Below, in pieces: positions 46,870-54,425 of a stretch of 64,000 bases of DNA. Source of the DNA: Pseudaquabacterium terrae (GTDB taxonomy: Bacteria; Pseudomonadota; Gammaproteobacteria; Burkholderiales; Burkholderiaceae_C). Numbering within the stretch: position 1 is the stretch's first letter; every line of letters starts with the position of its first letter. Both the position numbers and the translations under genes were made by a program. The stretch lies in the NCBI RefSeq assembly GCF_013266755.1, contig NZ_JABRWJ010000010.1, positions 124,001-188,000 of the forward strand, read 5' to 3'. The notes below the pieces were generated by a model. The model had not been told where the DNA came from and made no database searches. It worked only from the letters and a program-made list of their open reading frames with translations.

Positions 46870-48228
46870 TTAGTCGGCGCTCGGATAGGGCGCCGGGTGT
46901 TCGAGTTGCCGCGCGAGCGTGTTGACCTCGCGCTTGAGTGCCAGCACGCGTTCTTCGCGGTCGAGCGTCAGCTGCTGCCAGCGCTGCAGCTCGTCGAGCT
47001 GCGCGCGCAGCGTCGCCTCGGCCTCGTGGCGGGCGGTGGCGTCGCGCACCGAGCCGAGCAGGCAGGGCCTGTCGCCGAGCAGGATCGGAGATCCCGTGAT
47101 GTCGACGACGACGGCGCTGCCGTCCGACTTGCGCAGCGGCAGGCCGGCCCGGAAGTGCAGCTCGCCGCGGGCGCCGCGGTCGAACTCCCCGAGCACCTGC
47201 TCGAGCGCCGCGGGGTCGATGAACGTGGCGATGGGCAGGCCGTGCAGCTGGCCGGGGCCGTACCCGAGCAGGCGCTCCATGCTGCCGTTGACCAGCGTCA
47301 CGCGCCGCGTGGCGACGTCCATCACGGCGATGCCGTCGGTGGTGTGCTCGAAGATGGCCTGGAACGTCGCCTGCGACTGGCGCAACGCCTGCTCGCCGTC
47401 GCGCGCGGCGCGCAGGGACATCACCAGCGCGATCTTGTCCGCGAGGCGCTCGGCGAACTCGACCTCGTCGGGCCTCCACCGCCGCGACGGATCGGCAGGC
47501 ACGAGGCTTAGCAGCCCGACGCGCGCGTCGCCGACAGTGACCGCCGCATGCAGCGCGCCGGCGGCGTCGAAGGCCGCGTCGCGCGTGGGCTCGCCGCCGG
47601 CGTGCCGGCCGGTCGCGGCGTCGTAGTCGTCGATGCAGCGCAGCGGCGGTGCGCCGGAGCCGGCGAGCTCGACACGGGCCCTCACGGCAGCGGTGACGCG
47701 CGCCGCCACCTCGGTGACGTGCCGTACCACGCGTTCCACTTCGCCTTCATGCGCCGCGGCGGCGGCCGCGATGTCCTGCATCGCGCGCGCCTGATCGGCC
47801 GCCCGGTGGCGCACGGTGACGTCCTCGAACAGCAGCAGCACCTGGCCGTCGCCCGCCTCTCCGACCGGCTCGGCACGGACCAGGAAGAATTCGCCGTTGT
47901 CCAGGCACAGGTTGCTGTCGGGCCTGCGGGCGCTGCCGGGTTCGCCGCCGACCGCTCCGCCCTCGAGCGGCGCCTCGCGCTTCGGAAAGCAGTTCCAGTA
48001 GGGCCGCCCGATGAGGTCACCGGCCGGCGCACCGGCCCGCACGGCATAGGCACGGTTGCAACGCAGCACGCGCTGCTGGCGGTCGTGCACCACCAGCGGC
48101 ATCGCGACCGCGTCGGCCATCTTCAGCCAGTCGCGCTGCGCCTGCGCAAGCGCACGGTGGGTTCGCTGCAGCGTTTCACGCAAGCGCGCGAGTGCAGGCT
48201 CGGGAGAGCGGACAGCCGGATGGTCCAT
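46870..48228 (-). CDS. PAS-GAF-PAS sensor protein without output domain, first gene of Kai operon
   Basis: A 452-residue soluble protein: PAS (about 38 to 150), GAF-like (about 165 to 290), PAS (about 300 to 420) and a C-terminal coiled coil ([19 protein letters not shown]). No kinase, GGDEF or EAL domain follows, so output must go through protein contact. It ends 24 bases before kaiC. The ATG at 48228 gives MDHPAV; a longer start would read into the promoter region. It may feed an environmental cue into KaiC or form an adaptor with the HD-GYP protein. In other bacteria this place in kai operons is often held by a PAS histidine kinase. Confidence 0.82.
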   Translation of the reverse strand: MDHPAVRSPEPALARLRETLQRTHRALAQAQRDWLKMADAVAMPLVVHDRQQRVLRCNRAYAVRAGAPAGDLIGRPYWNCFPKREAPLEGGAVGGEPGSARRPDSNLCLDNGEFFLVRAEPVGEAGDGQVLLLFEDVTVRHRAADQARAMQDIAAAAAAHEGEVERVVRHVTEVAARVTAAVRARVELAGSGAPPLRCIDDYDAATGRHAGGEPTRDAAFDAAGALHAAVTVGDARVGLLSLVPADPSRRWRPDEVEFAERLADKIALVMSLRAARDGEQALRQSQATFQAIFEHTTDGIAVMDVATRRVTLVNGSMERLLGYGPGQLHGLPIATFIDPAALEQVLGEFDRGARGELHFRAGLPLRKSDGSAVVVDITGSPILLGDRPCLLGSVRDATARHEAEATLRAQLDELQRWQQLTLDREERVLALKREVNTLARQLEHPAPYPSAD

Positions 48229-48262
48229 GCCGGCCAGTCTGAGGCGCGCGCCGCGCTGCACG

Positions 48263-48276
48263 TTGACGAGCCTCAA
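48263..48276. promoter_or_regulatory. TTG-N8-CAA site before the Kai operon
   Basis: TTGAC-GAGC-CTCAA matches eight of ten positions to the FNR consensus. It is centred only 41 bases before the ATG at 48228, which would place a class II start almost at the ATG, so the true start codon or role may differ. Weak site. Confidence 0.35.
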
Positions 48277-48310
48277 GTCACGCCCGCGTCGCGCGCGCCG
48301 TCGGTGCTGC

Positions 48311-48326
48311 CGTGACATTGCTCACG
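48311..48326. promoter_or_regulatory. CRP-like palindrome CGTGA-N6-TCACG
   Basis: A perfect five-base inverted repeat with six-base spacer, close to the CRP consensus TGTGA-N6-TCACA, in the divergent region between the Kai operon and the degenerate EAL gene. A second pair, CGTG-N7-CACG, lies at 48341-48355. Which gene it serves is unclear. Confidence 0.4.
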
Positions 48327-48379
48327 CGCAGCCATCGCAACGTGCAGATGTCACGGCTGGCCGCGCCGCGGCCGCGCAA

Positions 48380-48393
48380 CTGATGCAGATCAA
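48380..48393. promoter_or_regulatory. FNR-like box before the degenerate EAL gene
   Basis: CTGAT-GCAG-ATCAA, nine of ten to FNR consensus, centred about 65 bases before the ATG at 48452. It shares the 12-base core TGATGCAGATCA with the site at 37264-37277. Confidence 0.55.
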
Positions 48394-48451
48394 CCCCGCG
48401 CCGGGTTGAGCGAGAACACTGCGCGGCATCGGCAGCACCTGAGGTCAAACG

Positions 48452-50818
48452 ATGGAAACGACGGACGTACAGCAGCGATCGCCCAAGGCGCACTCTCGCG
48501 ACTCGATTGCGCTCGCGACCATCCTCGATCGGCTCGGCCCGAACGTGAGCGTGCAGCTGCTGATGGCCGACGGCACGCTGCTCCATGCCAACCAGGCCTC
48601 GCTCGACGCGGTGGGCACGACGCTGACCGACGTGATCGGCCTGCCGTTCCACGCGACGCCGTGGTGGCCCGTCAACCCGCACGAGCGCCAGCGGCTGCAG
48701 GCCGCGATGGAGGACGGGCTGCACGGCAAGCCGAGCCGCTTCGAGGTGCACCTGCAGCGTGCCGACGGGCGGATGACGACGGCGGACTTCACGCTCAATC
48801 CGGTGTTCGACGGCGCGGGCAAGGTGGCCTTCCTGGTGCCCTCGGCCTGCGACACGAGCGGGCGGCATGCCGAACGCGAGCGCATTTCCTTCCTTGCCGA
48901 GCATGATGCGCTGACCGGACTTCCCAACGCGCATCGGATGCGGCAACTGCTGCCGCAGGTGATCGCCGACGCCCGGCAGCTCGGCAGGCGCCCGGCGTTG
49001 CTGTGCATCGGCATGGACCACTTCAACCGCATCAACACCGCGCTGGGCCTGCCGGCCGGGGACGAGGTGCTGCGCACGATGGGCACGCGCATCGCGGCCT
49101 GCCTGGAGCCCGGCGACCTGCTGGCGCGCGGCAATGGCGACGAGTTCATCGTCGCGCTGGCGGCCCCGGCGGCACCCGACGAAGCCTGCGAGCAGCTGGT
49201 GCTGCTGCTGCAGGACACGATCGCCGCGCCGATCGTCGTGGAGGGTCGCGAGGTGGTGGTGACCGCCGGCATCGGCCTGGCCAGCGCCGATGCCGACAGG
49301 GCCGACCCCGACCTGCTGATGCGGCACGCCGGCATCGCGCTGGAGCAGGCGCAGCGCAGCGGCTGCGGCCGCAGCGCGACCTACGGGCGCGACCGGCTGG
49401 ATGCCGATCCGGACCACCTCGCGCTCGCAGCGGCGTTGCGGCACGCGATCGAGCGCGATCAGCTGCACCTGGTCTACCAGCCGCAGGCCGACCTGGTGAC
49501 CGGGCGCATCGTCGGCGTCGAGGCCTTGCTGCGCTGGCAGCATCCGCAATTCGGCCTGGTGCCGCCCGAGCGCTTCCTGCCGATCGCCGAGGAGACCGGC
49601 CTCGGCGCGGCGATCGGCGACTGGGTGATCCGCAGCGCGTGCCGCAAGGCGGCCGCGTGGCAGCAGCCGGGCTGGCCCGGCGTGCGCATCAGCGTGAACG
49701 TCTCGGCAGCCCAACTGCAGCAGGCCGACTTCGTCGAGGGCATCGAGCGCCGGCTGCGCGAAGCCGGCCTGCAGCCGCGCCGCTTCGGCCTGGAGATCAG
49801 CGAGAACCAGCTGATGGCGCGGCCGGACCAGGCAGCGGCACGGCTGCGCCGGCTGCGCGCGCTGGGCGTCGAGGTCGCGCTGGGCAATTTCGGCACCGGC
49901 CACTCCAGCCTCGCCTGCCTGCGCAGCCTGCCGCTGGACGTGGTGAAGATCGACCGTTCGCTGATCCCGGGCATCACCGCCGGCGCCGGGGCGCTGTCGA
50001 TCACGCGCGCCATCCTGGCGATGGCCCACTGCCTGGGCATGAAGGTCGTCGCCGAGGGCGTCGAGAGTGCAGGGCAGCTGGAGCTGCTGGCGGCCAACCA
50101 CTGCGACCGCGTGCAGGGCCACTTCGTCGGCGCGCCGGTGGCCGCAGGCGCCATCGACGACCTGCTGCGGGTGGGCCGCGCGTTGCTGGAGCCGCGGCGC
50201 AGGCATGCGCCGGTGCGCACCCTGCTGGTGGCCATCGACGATCCGGTGATGCTCGAGCGCATCCAGCGCCAGGTGCTGCTGCGCTTCGAGGAGCAGCTGC
50301 GGGTGGACACCTGCCGCAGCGGCCCTGATGCGCTGGAACGCCTGCGCGCCGGCCCGGTCGACGTGCTCCTGGCTGCCGGCAACCTGCCGGTCCTGGACGG
50401 CGGCACGCTGCTCAAGCTGGTCAAGGTGTTGCAGCCGAACACGGTGCGCATGATGGTGCTGGACGCGGCCGAGCTGGCCGCCGTGGCCGACGATCCGCGC
50501 CAGCAGGACGTGTTCCGCTACCTGTCGCGCGGCGGCGTCCTGGACCACCTGCTGCAGCACCTGAAGGCGGCGCTGGACCTGACCGACCGGCAGCGTGCGC
50601 TGCGCATCCTGGACATCGCGGTGGACGGCGCTCCCTATCAGCCAACGCCGGTGGAGCGCGAGCTGCGGCGCCTGGAGGAGCTGGAGCCCGGCCTGACCGC
50701 CATGCAGCACGGGCCGGACGGCGAGCTGCTGATGCCGCAGACGCTGCCGACGATGCCCGGCGACCTCTGGACCTCGGCTGCGGCGAGCTTGCCCGCGCCT
50801 TCGGTCCTGCGGCGCTGA
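48452..50818 (+). CDS. degenerate PAS-GGDEF-EAL-receiver protein, probable c-di-GMP sensor/effector
   Basis: A 788-residue soluble protein: PAS (about 25 to 135), GGDEF-like (about 145 to 305), EAL-like (about 320 to 570) and a receiver-like end (about 590 to 720). The cyclase motif reads GNGDEF with the first Gly lost. The EAL motif itself remains (GVEALLRW), but the metal-binding pair in DDFGTGYS has become GNFGTGHS, so hydrolysis is unlikely. In the receiver-like part the phospho-Asp place reads VLLAAGNLPVLDGG with no Asp. All enzymatic outputs look disabled, which suggests ligand binding and protein contact. It is divergent from the Kai operon and directly precedes the sigma factor and pilus genes. 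Confidence 0.88.
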   Translation: METTDVQQRSPKAHSRDSIALATILDRLGPNVSVQLLMADGTLLHANQASLDAVGTTLTDVIGLPFHATPWWPVNPHERQRLQAAMEDGLHGKPSRFEVHLQRADGRMTTADFTLNPVFDGAGKVAFLVPSACDTSGRHAERERISFLAEHDALTGLPNAHRMRQLLPQVIADARQLGRRPALLCIGMDHFNRINTALGLPAGDEVLRTMGTRIAACLEPGDLLARGNGDEFIVALAAPAAPDEACEQLVLLLQDTIAAPIVVEGREVVVTAGIGLASADADRADPDLLMRHAGIALEQAQRSGCGRSATYGRDRLDADPDHLALAAALRHAIERDQLHLVYQPQADLVTGRIVGVEALLRWQHPQFGLVPPERFLPIAEETGLGAAIGDWVIRSACRKAAAWQQPGWPGVRISVNVSAAQLQQADFVEGIERRLREAGLQPRRFGLEISENQLMARPDQAAARLRRLRALGVEVALGNFGTGHSSLACLRSLPLDVVKIDRSLIPGITAGAGALSITRAILAMAHCLGMKVVAEGVESAGQLELLAANHCDRVQGHFVGAPVAAGAIDDLLRVGRALLEPRRRHAPVRTLLVAIDDPVMLERIQRQVLLRFEEQLRVDTCRSGPDALERLRAGPVDVLLAAGNLPVLDGGTLLKLVKVLQPNTVRMMVLDAAELAAVADDPRQQDVFRYLSRGGVLDHLLQHLKAALDLTDRQRALRILDIAVDGAPYQPTPVERELRRLEELEPGLTAMQHGPDGELLMPQTLPTMPGDLWTSAAASLPAPSVLRR

Positions 50819-50870
50819 CCGCCTGCGCGATCTCAAACGCCACCGCCATCCCATCCAAGAGACTCCCGCC

Positions 50871-51785
50871 ATGAACTCGATGCAGCACGTCAGCTCGGCA
50901 CTGATCGCCCGAAACGAATCGTGGGTCCGCAAGCAGGCGAGCGCGATGATGCGACGCATGCCTTCGAACGTCGAGAAGGCCGACCTGATCCAGGTCGGGC
51001 TGATCGGCGTCGCGCAGGCCGCCTTGGCATTCCAGTGGGCCGGCGATCGCGACAGCGACGAAGCGCGCCAGGCCTTCGTGCGCTACGCCCAGCTGCGGGT
51101 CAAGGGCGCGATGGTCGATGAATTGCGCCAGATGGACCAGCTCGGACGTGCCGAACGGCGCAAGCTCCAGGTGCTGCAGATCGCACGCGAACGCTGGCGC
51201 GCGCTGAACGGCGTCACCCCCCGGCTGGGCGAGCTGACCACGCTGTGCGGCATGAGCATCGACGAGATCGATCAACTGGACCAGGTGGCGCAATCGCTGC
51301 AGATCGAGAGCCTGTCGGGCGACGACGACCGGGCCGACGACGAGTCCTTGCGCACGCCCTGCACGGCGAAGGACGAGGTCGAGGCGCGGGTCGACACGGC
51401 GATCGTGCTGCGCCGGCTCGGCCCGTTCTTCGCGGCGTTGCCCGAACGCGAACGCCGGGTGATCGACGCCTACCTCGGCATCGGCCTGTCGCCGATCGAG
51501 CTGGCCGCCGAGCTGAACGTGACGCCGTCGCGCGTGTCGCAGATCTACAAGGACCTGTGTGCCCGCATTGCAAACCAGGTTCAGCGCGGCGAGCAGCGCG
51601 GCGTGGACGGCATGGCCGCCGTGCGGGACCTGTCGCCGGACGAGCTGGTGTCGCGCCGGGAAGAAGATCTCGAACGGTCGGCCGGCTCGTGGGGACGCAT
51701 GCTCGAGGAGGCCCTGGCCGAGCGGGTCGGGTCCGCGGGCGCGGACGAGCCGCTGGTGGTCGACATGAACACGCGCTGGGGTTGA
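50871..51785 (+). CDS. FliA-family sigma factor heading the pilus operon
   Basis: A 304-residue sigma-70-family protein of the FliA/WhiG group. Region 2 includes EKADLIQVGLIGVAQAALAF and RVKGAMVDELRQMDQ. Region 4 has LPERERRVIDAYLG and the helix-turn-helix SPIELAAELNVTPSRVSQIYK. It is longer than FliA (about 240) because of a C-terminal extension of about 60 acidic residues. The DW..R pattern after region 2 of flagellar FliA is changed to MDQLGRAERRK, which hints at different promoter choice. It ends 6 bases before mshI, so it is co-transcribed with MSHA-type genes, and no flagellar genes are nearby. A dedicated pilus sigma factor is likely (inference). Confidence 0.85.
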   Translation: MNSMQHVSSALIARNESWVRKQASAMMRRMPSNVEKADLIQVGLIGVAQAALAFQWAGDRDSDEARQAFVRYAQLRVKGAMVDELRQMDQLGRAERRKLQVLQIARERWRALNGVTPRLGELTTLCGMSIDEIDQLDQVAQSLQIESLSGDDDRADDESLRTPCTAKDEVEARVDTAIVLRRLGPFFAALPERERRVIDAYLGIGLSPIELAAELNVTPSRVSQIYKDLCARIANQVQRGEQRGVDGMAAVRDLSPDELVSRREEDLERSAGSWGRMLEEALAERVGSAGADEPLVVDMNTRWG

Positions 51786-51791
51786 GCGCGC

Positions 51792-52742
51792 ATGCCGGCT
51801 GCGCTGTCGTCCTGGTTTCGCCGCGAGGCCGATCGCGGCTGGGTCGCGCTGGCGCCCGAGGGGGACCGGGTGCGCGCGGTGCATGTCGTGCACGAGCCCG
51901 CCTGCCGCCCGGCGCTGCGCTGGGCCTGCACGGGTAGCTGGGCCGAGCCGGCGCTGGCGCTGCGCGCGCTGCGGCGTGCGCGCCGTCTGCGCCGCGAACC
52001 TTCCGTGCTGCTGCTGCGGCACGGCCAGTACCGGCTGCAGGTGCTGGACGCACCCGAGGACGTGCCGCGCGAGCAATGGCGCGATGCGCTGCGCTGGCGC
52101 CTGAAGGACACGGTGGACTTCGCCGTCGAGGGCGCAGGCATCGACCTGCTCGACATCGCCCCCGACCCGCAAGGGCGGCGCCGCAGCTCGGTACTGGCGG
52201 TGGCCGCCGCGCGCCCGGTGCTCGAGCCGCTGGTCTGCGCCGGCCGCGATGCCGGCTGGCCATGGCAGGCGATCGACGTGCCCGAAAGCGCGCTGCGCAA
52301 CCTCTGCCTGCTGTGCGCCGAGCCCGGCCGCGGCCAGGCACTGCTGCATGTGGGCAGCGCCCTCGGCACGCTGGTCATCACCGTCGGCACCGACCTGCTG
52401 GTGACGCGCGACATCGACCTCGGCCTCGACCGGCTGGCAGGCGCCGACGCGTCGGCCCGTCGCGCGCACCACGAGCGCGTCGGCCTCGAGCTGCAGCGCA
52501 CGCTCGACAACATCGAGCGCCAGCATGGCCATGTCGACCTGGCGCGGCTGCAGGTGGCTCCCGGCGCGCCCTTGCACGACTTCATCGACTACCTGGGGCA
52601 ACTGGTCGACGTGCCGGTGACGGCCTTCGAGCTCGGTGCCGTGCTCGACCTGTCGGCGGTGCCCGAGCTGGGCGATGCCGCGGAACAGGCCGGCTACCTG
52701 CCGGCCGTCGGCGCGGCGCTGCGCGGCCTCGAAGGGGCGTGA
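51792..52742 (+). CDS. mshI: MshI-like pilus biogenesis protein (PilM-type)
   Basis: A 316-residue protein in the position of MshI, the actin-like/PilM-type cytoplasmic part of the MSHA inner-membrane platform. Motifs such as ALRWRLKDTVDFAVE and the later LHVGSALGTLVITVGTDLLVTRDI and RTLDNIERQHGHV fit MshI/PilM. It starts 6 bases after the sigma factor and its end overlaps the next gene in a GTGA. It probably recruits the assembly ATPase MshE to the PilN-like partner. Confidence 0.82.
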   Translation: MPAALSSWFRREADRGWVALAPEGDRVRAVHVVHEPACRPALRWACTGSWAEPALALRALRRARRLRREPSVLLLRHGQYRLQVLDAPEDVPREQWRDALRWRLKDTVDFAVEGAGIDLLDIAPDPQGRRRSSVLAVAAARPVLEPLVCAGRDAGWPWQAIDVPESALRNLCLLCAEPGRGQALLHVGSALGTLVITVGTDLLVTRDIDLGLDRLAGADASARRAHHERVGLELQRTLDNIERQHGHVDLARLQVAPGAPLHDFIDYLGQLVDVPVTAFELGAVLDLSAVPELGDAAEQAGYLPAVGAALRGLEGA

Positions 52743-53341
52743 CCGTGGTGCACCAGGTCAACCTGCTCGATGCCGGCCTGGTGGCGCGGCCGTCGGGTCC
52801 GGGCAGCCGGTCCGCGCTGGCGGCACTGGCCGCCGGGCTGGCCGTGGTGACTGCCGGCACGCTAGCGCTGCACGGGCTGGAGCGCAGCGCCGCAGCGCGG
52901 GCCGACGCGGCGGCCGCCGCCTTGCCGGCGCCGCAGCCGGCCGCCCAGGTGCCGCCGGCCGTGGCCCGGCTGAACGCCGAGCTGGCCCGGCTGCGCGCGC
53001 TGGAGGCCGCGCAGCGTGGCCTGCGCACGGCGCTGGCGAGTATCCCGGCCGCCGGCCCTGCGGGTTATTCGGAGCACCTGCTCGCGCTGGCGCGTCAGAG
53101 CCAGGGCGGGCTGTGGCTGACGCGCGTGGACATCGCGCCGGACGGCAGCACGCTGCAGCTCGACGGGCGCATGACCGACCCGCGCCAGCTGCCCGACTAC
53201 CTGCGCCGGCTGCATGCCGAGCCGATGTTCAGGGGGCGCCAGTTCACGCAGCTGAGTGTCAAGGCGGTCGCGCCTGGTAGCGACGACGGTGCCGGTGCGG
53301 TCGAGTTCACGCTGCGCGGCGCTGCGGCAGTGCAGCCGTGA
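52739..53341 (+). CDS. PilN-like (MshI2) pilus platform protein
   Basis: A 200-residue bitopic membrane protein. It opens with the PilN signature VNLLDAG near residue 8, then one membrane helix (about 25 to 45), a coiled coil and a C-terminal fold with LWLTRVDIAPDGSTLQLDGR and LPDYLRRLHAEP, as in PilN/MshI2. The GTG at 52739 forms a GTGA overlap with the mshI stop and is preferred for coupling; GTGs at 52745 and 52748 are alternatives. It ends in a one-base overlap with mshJ. Confidence 0.8.
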   Translation: MTVVHQVNLLDAGLVARPSGPGSRSALAALAAGLAVVTAGTLALHGLERSAAARADAAAAALPAPQPAAQVPPAVARLNAELARLRALEAAQRGLRTALASIPAAGPAGYSEHLLALARQSQGGLWLTRVDIAPDGSTLQLDGRMTDPRQLPDYLRRLHAEPMFRGRQFTQLSVKAVAPGSDDGAGAVEFTLRGAAAVQP

Positions 53342-54012
53342 TGAGCGGGGCGATCGTGCTGCACGACCGCGTCTGCACCGCGCTGGCGCGCGGCCGCCGT
53401 CGTTTCGACGCCCGTGCCGCGCGCGAGCGGCTGCTGCTGATCGCCGCGAGCCTCGCGCTGCTGGGTCTGATGGCGGACTTCTTCCTGCTCCGTCCGGCGC
53501 TGGCCGACTGGAGCGCCGCGCGCGCGCGCCATGCCGTGGCGGTCGCGGCGCTGCAGCGCGCCGGCGCGGACGAGGCGCGGCGCGTCGCGGTCGAGCAGCA
53601 GCTGGCGCGCGACGTGGCGCAGGGGCAGGCGCGTGTCGACCACGCCGCTGCCGAGTTGCGCGCCTTGCGTGCCACGCTGGTCGCGGCGCCCGAGATGGGG
53701 CCGCTGCTGGCGCGCCTGCTGTCCGGCGTGGCGGGCGTGCAGGTGCGGTCGATGCTGTCGCTCGGTCCGACCGAGGCTGCAGCCGCGGGCGCCGGCGCGC
53801 CGGCCGCCGCCACCCCGCTCTATCGCCACGGCGTGGAGCTCGTGCTCGAGGGCCGCTATGCCGATCTGCTGGGTGGCCTGCAGGCCATCGAAGCGCTGCC
53901 GCAGCGGATGTTGTGGGGGGGGCTGCGGCTGCAGGTCGAGCAGCACCCGACGGTCGTGCTGACCGTGCGTCTGTACACGCTGAGCGAGCAGCGCAGCTGG
54001 CTGGAGCTTTGA
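53341..54012 (+). CDS. mshJ: MshJ-like (PilO-type) pilus platform protein
   Basis: A 223-residue bitopic membrane protein with one N-terminal helix (RLLLIAASLALLGLMADFFLL), a coiled coil and a small C-terminal domain (GVELVLEGRYADLLGGLQAIEALPQRM..WGGLRL) typical of MshJ/PilO. The ATG at 53341 overlaps the previous TGA by one base; a GTG one codon earlier is also possible. A run of eight G at 53915-53922 encodes Trp-Gly-Gly in a conserved-looking place. Confidence 0.82.
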   Translation: MSGAIVLHDRVCTALARGRRRFDARAARERLLLIAASLALLGLMADFFLLRPALADWSAARARHAVAVAALQRAGADEARRVAVEQQLARDVAQGQARVDHAAAELRALRATLVAAPEMGPLLARLLSGVAGVQVRSMLSLGPTEAAAAGAGAPAAATPLYRHGVELVLEGRYADLLGGLQAIEALPQRMLWGGLRLQVEQHPTVVLTVRLYTLSEQRSWLEL

Positions 54013-54014
54013 AG

Positions 54015-54425
54015 ATGCACCTGCGTCATGCCGCCTTCCTACTTGCCGCCGGCGCGTGCGTGCATGCCGCTGCCGGTGCGCCGCTGGCCGATCCGACCCA
54101 GCCGCCGGCACGCGTTGCACCGGCCGCGACGGCCGCGACGGCCGGCGAGCCGGCGCCACCGTCGTGGCCGCGGCTGCAGTCGGTGCAGGTCGGCGCCGCG
54201 GGCGGAGCGAGTGCGCTGCTCGACGGCCGCCTGGTGCACATCGGCGATCGGGTCGGCGCGCTGACGGTGGTGGCCATCGACCACCAGGGCGTGCTGCTGC
54301 GCGGACCTCACTTTGCGCAGCGGCTGGCGCTGACACCCGGCATCAGCAAGGCCGGATCGCTGCCGGCCGCGTTGCCGCCGGTGGCGCTGCCGAAGCTGGC
54401 GGCGCGGACGGGGGCCCAGCCGTGA
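54015..54425 (+). CDS. mshK: MshK-like (PilP-type) periplasmic pilus protein
   Basis: A 136-residue exported protein with a Sec signal (cleavage after about residue 21) and the family motif LADPTQPP at the mature start. The central VQVGAAGGASALLDGRLVHIGDRVG and VLLRGPHFAQRLAL stretch is the PilP/MshK beta fold. It lies 2 bases after mshJ and overlaps mshL by one base. It would link the inner-membrane platform to the secretin MshL. Confidence 0.82.
   Translation: MHLRHAAFLLAAGACVHAAAGAPLADPTQPPARVAPAATAATAGEPAPPSWPRLQSVQVGAAGGASALLDGRLVHIGDRVGALTVVAIDHQGVLLRGPHFAQRLALTPGISKAGSLPAALPPVALPKLAARTGAQP

Noticed and set aside
39570-48228. A kaiA gene hidden in the Kai operon
   Set aside because: All frames in the operon are accounted for and none resembles KaiA; the KaiC tail also lacks the KaiA-binding form.
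50871-51785. Flagellar sigma factor FliA proper
   Set aside because: No flagellar or chemotaxis genes are nearby, the protein has a long extra tail and a changed region after 2.4, and it is joined to msh genes by 6 bases.
53915-53922. Run of eight G in mshJ as a phase-variation tract
   Set aside because: It encodes Trp-Gly-Gly in a conserved-looking stretch, is short, and is not surprising at this GC content. Reads showing length variation would change this view.
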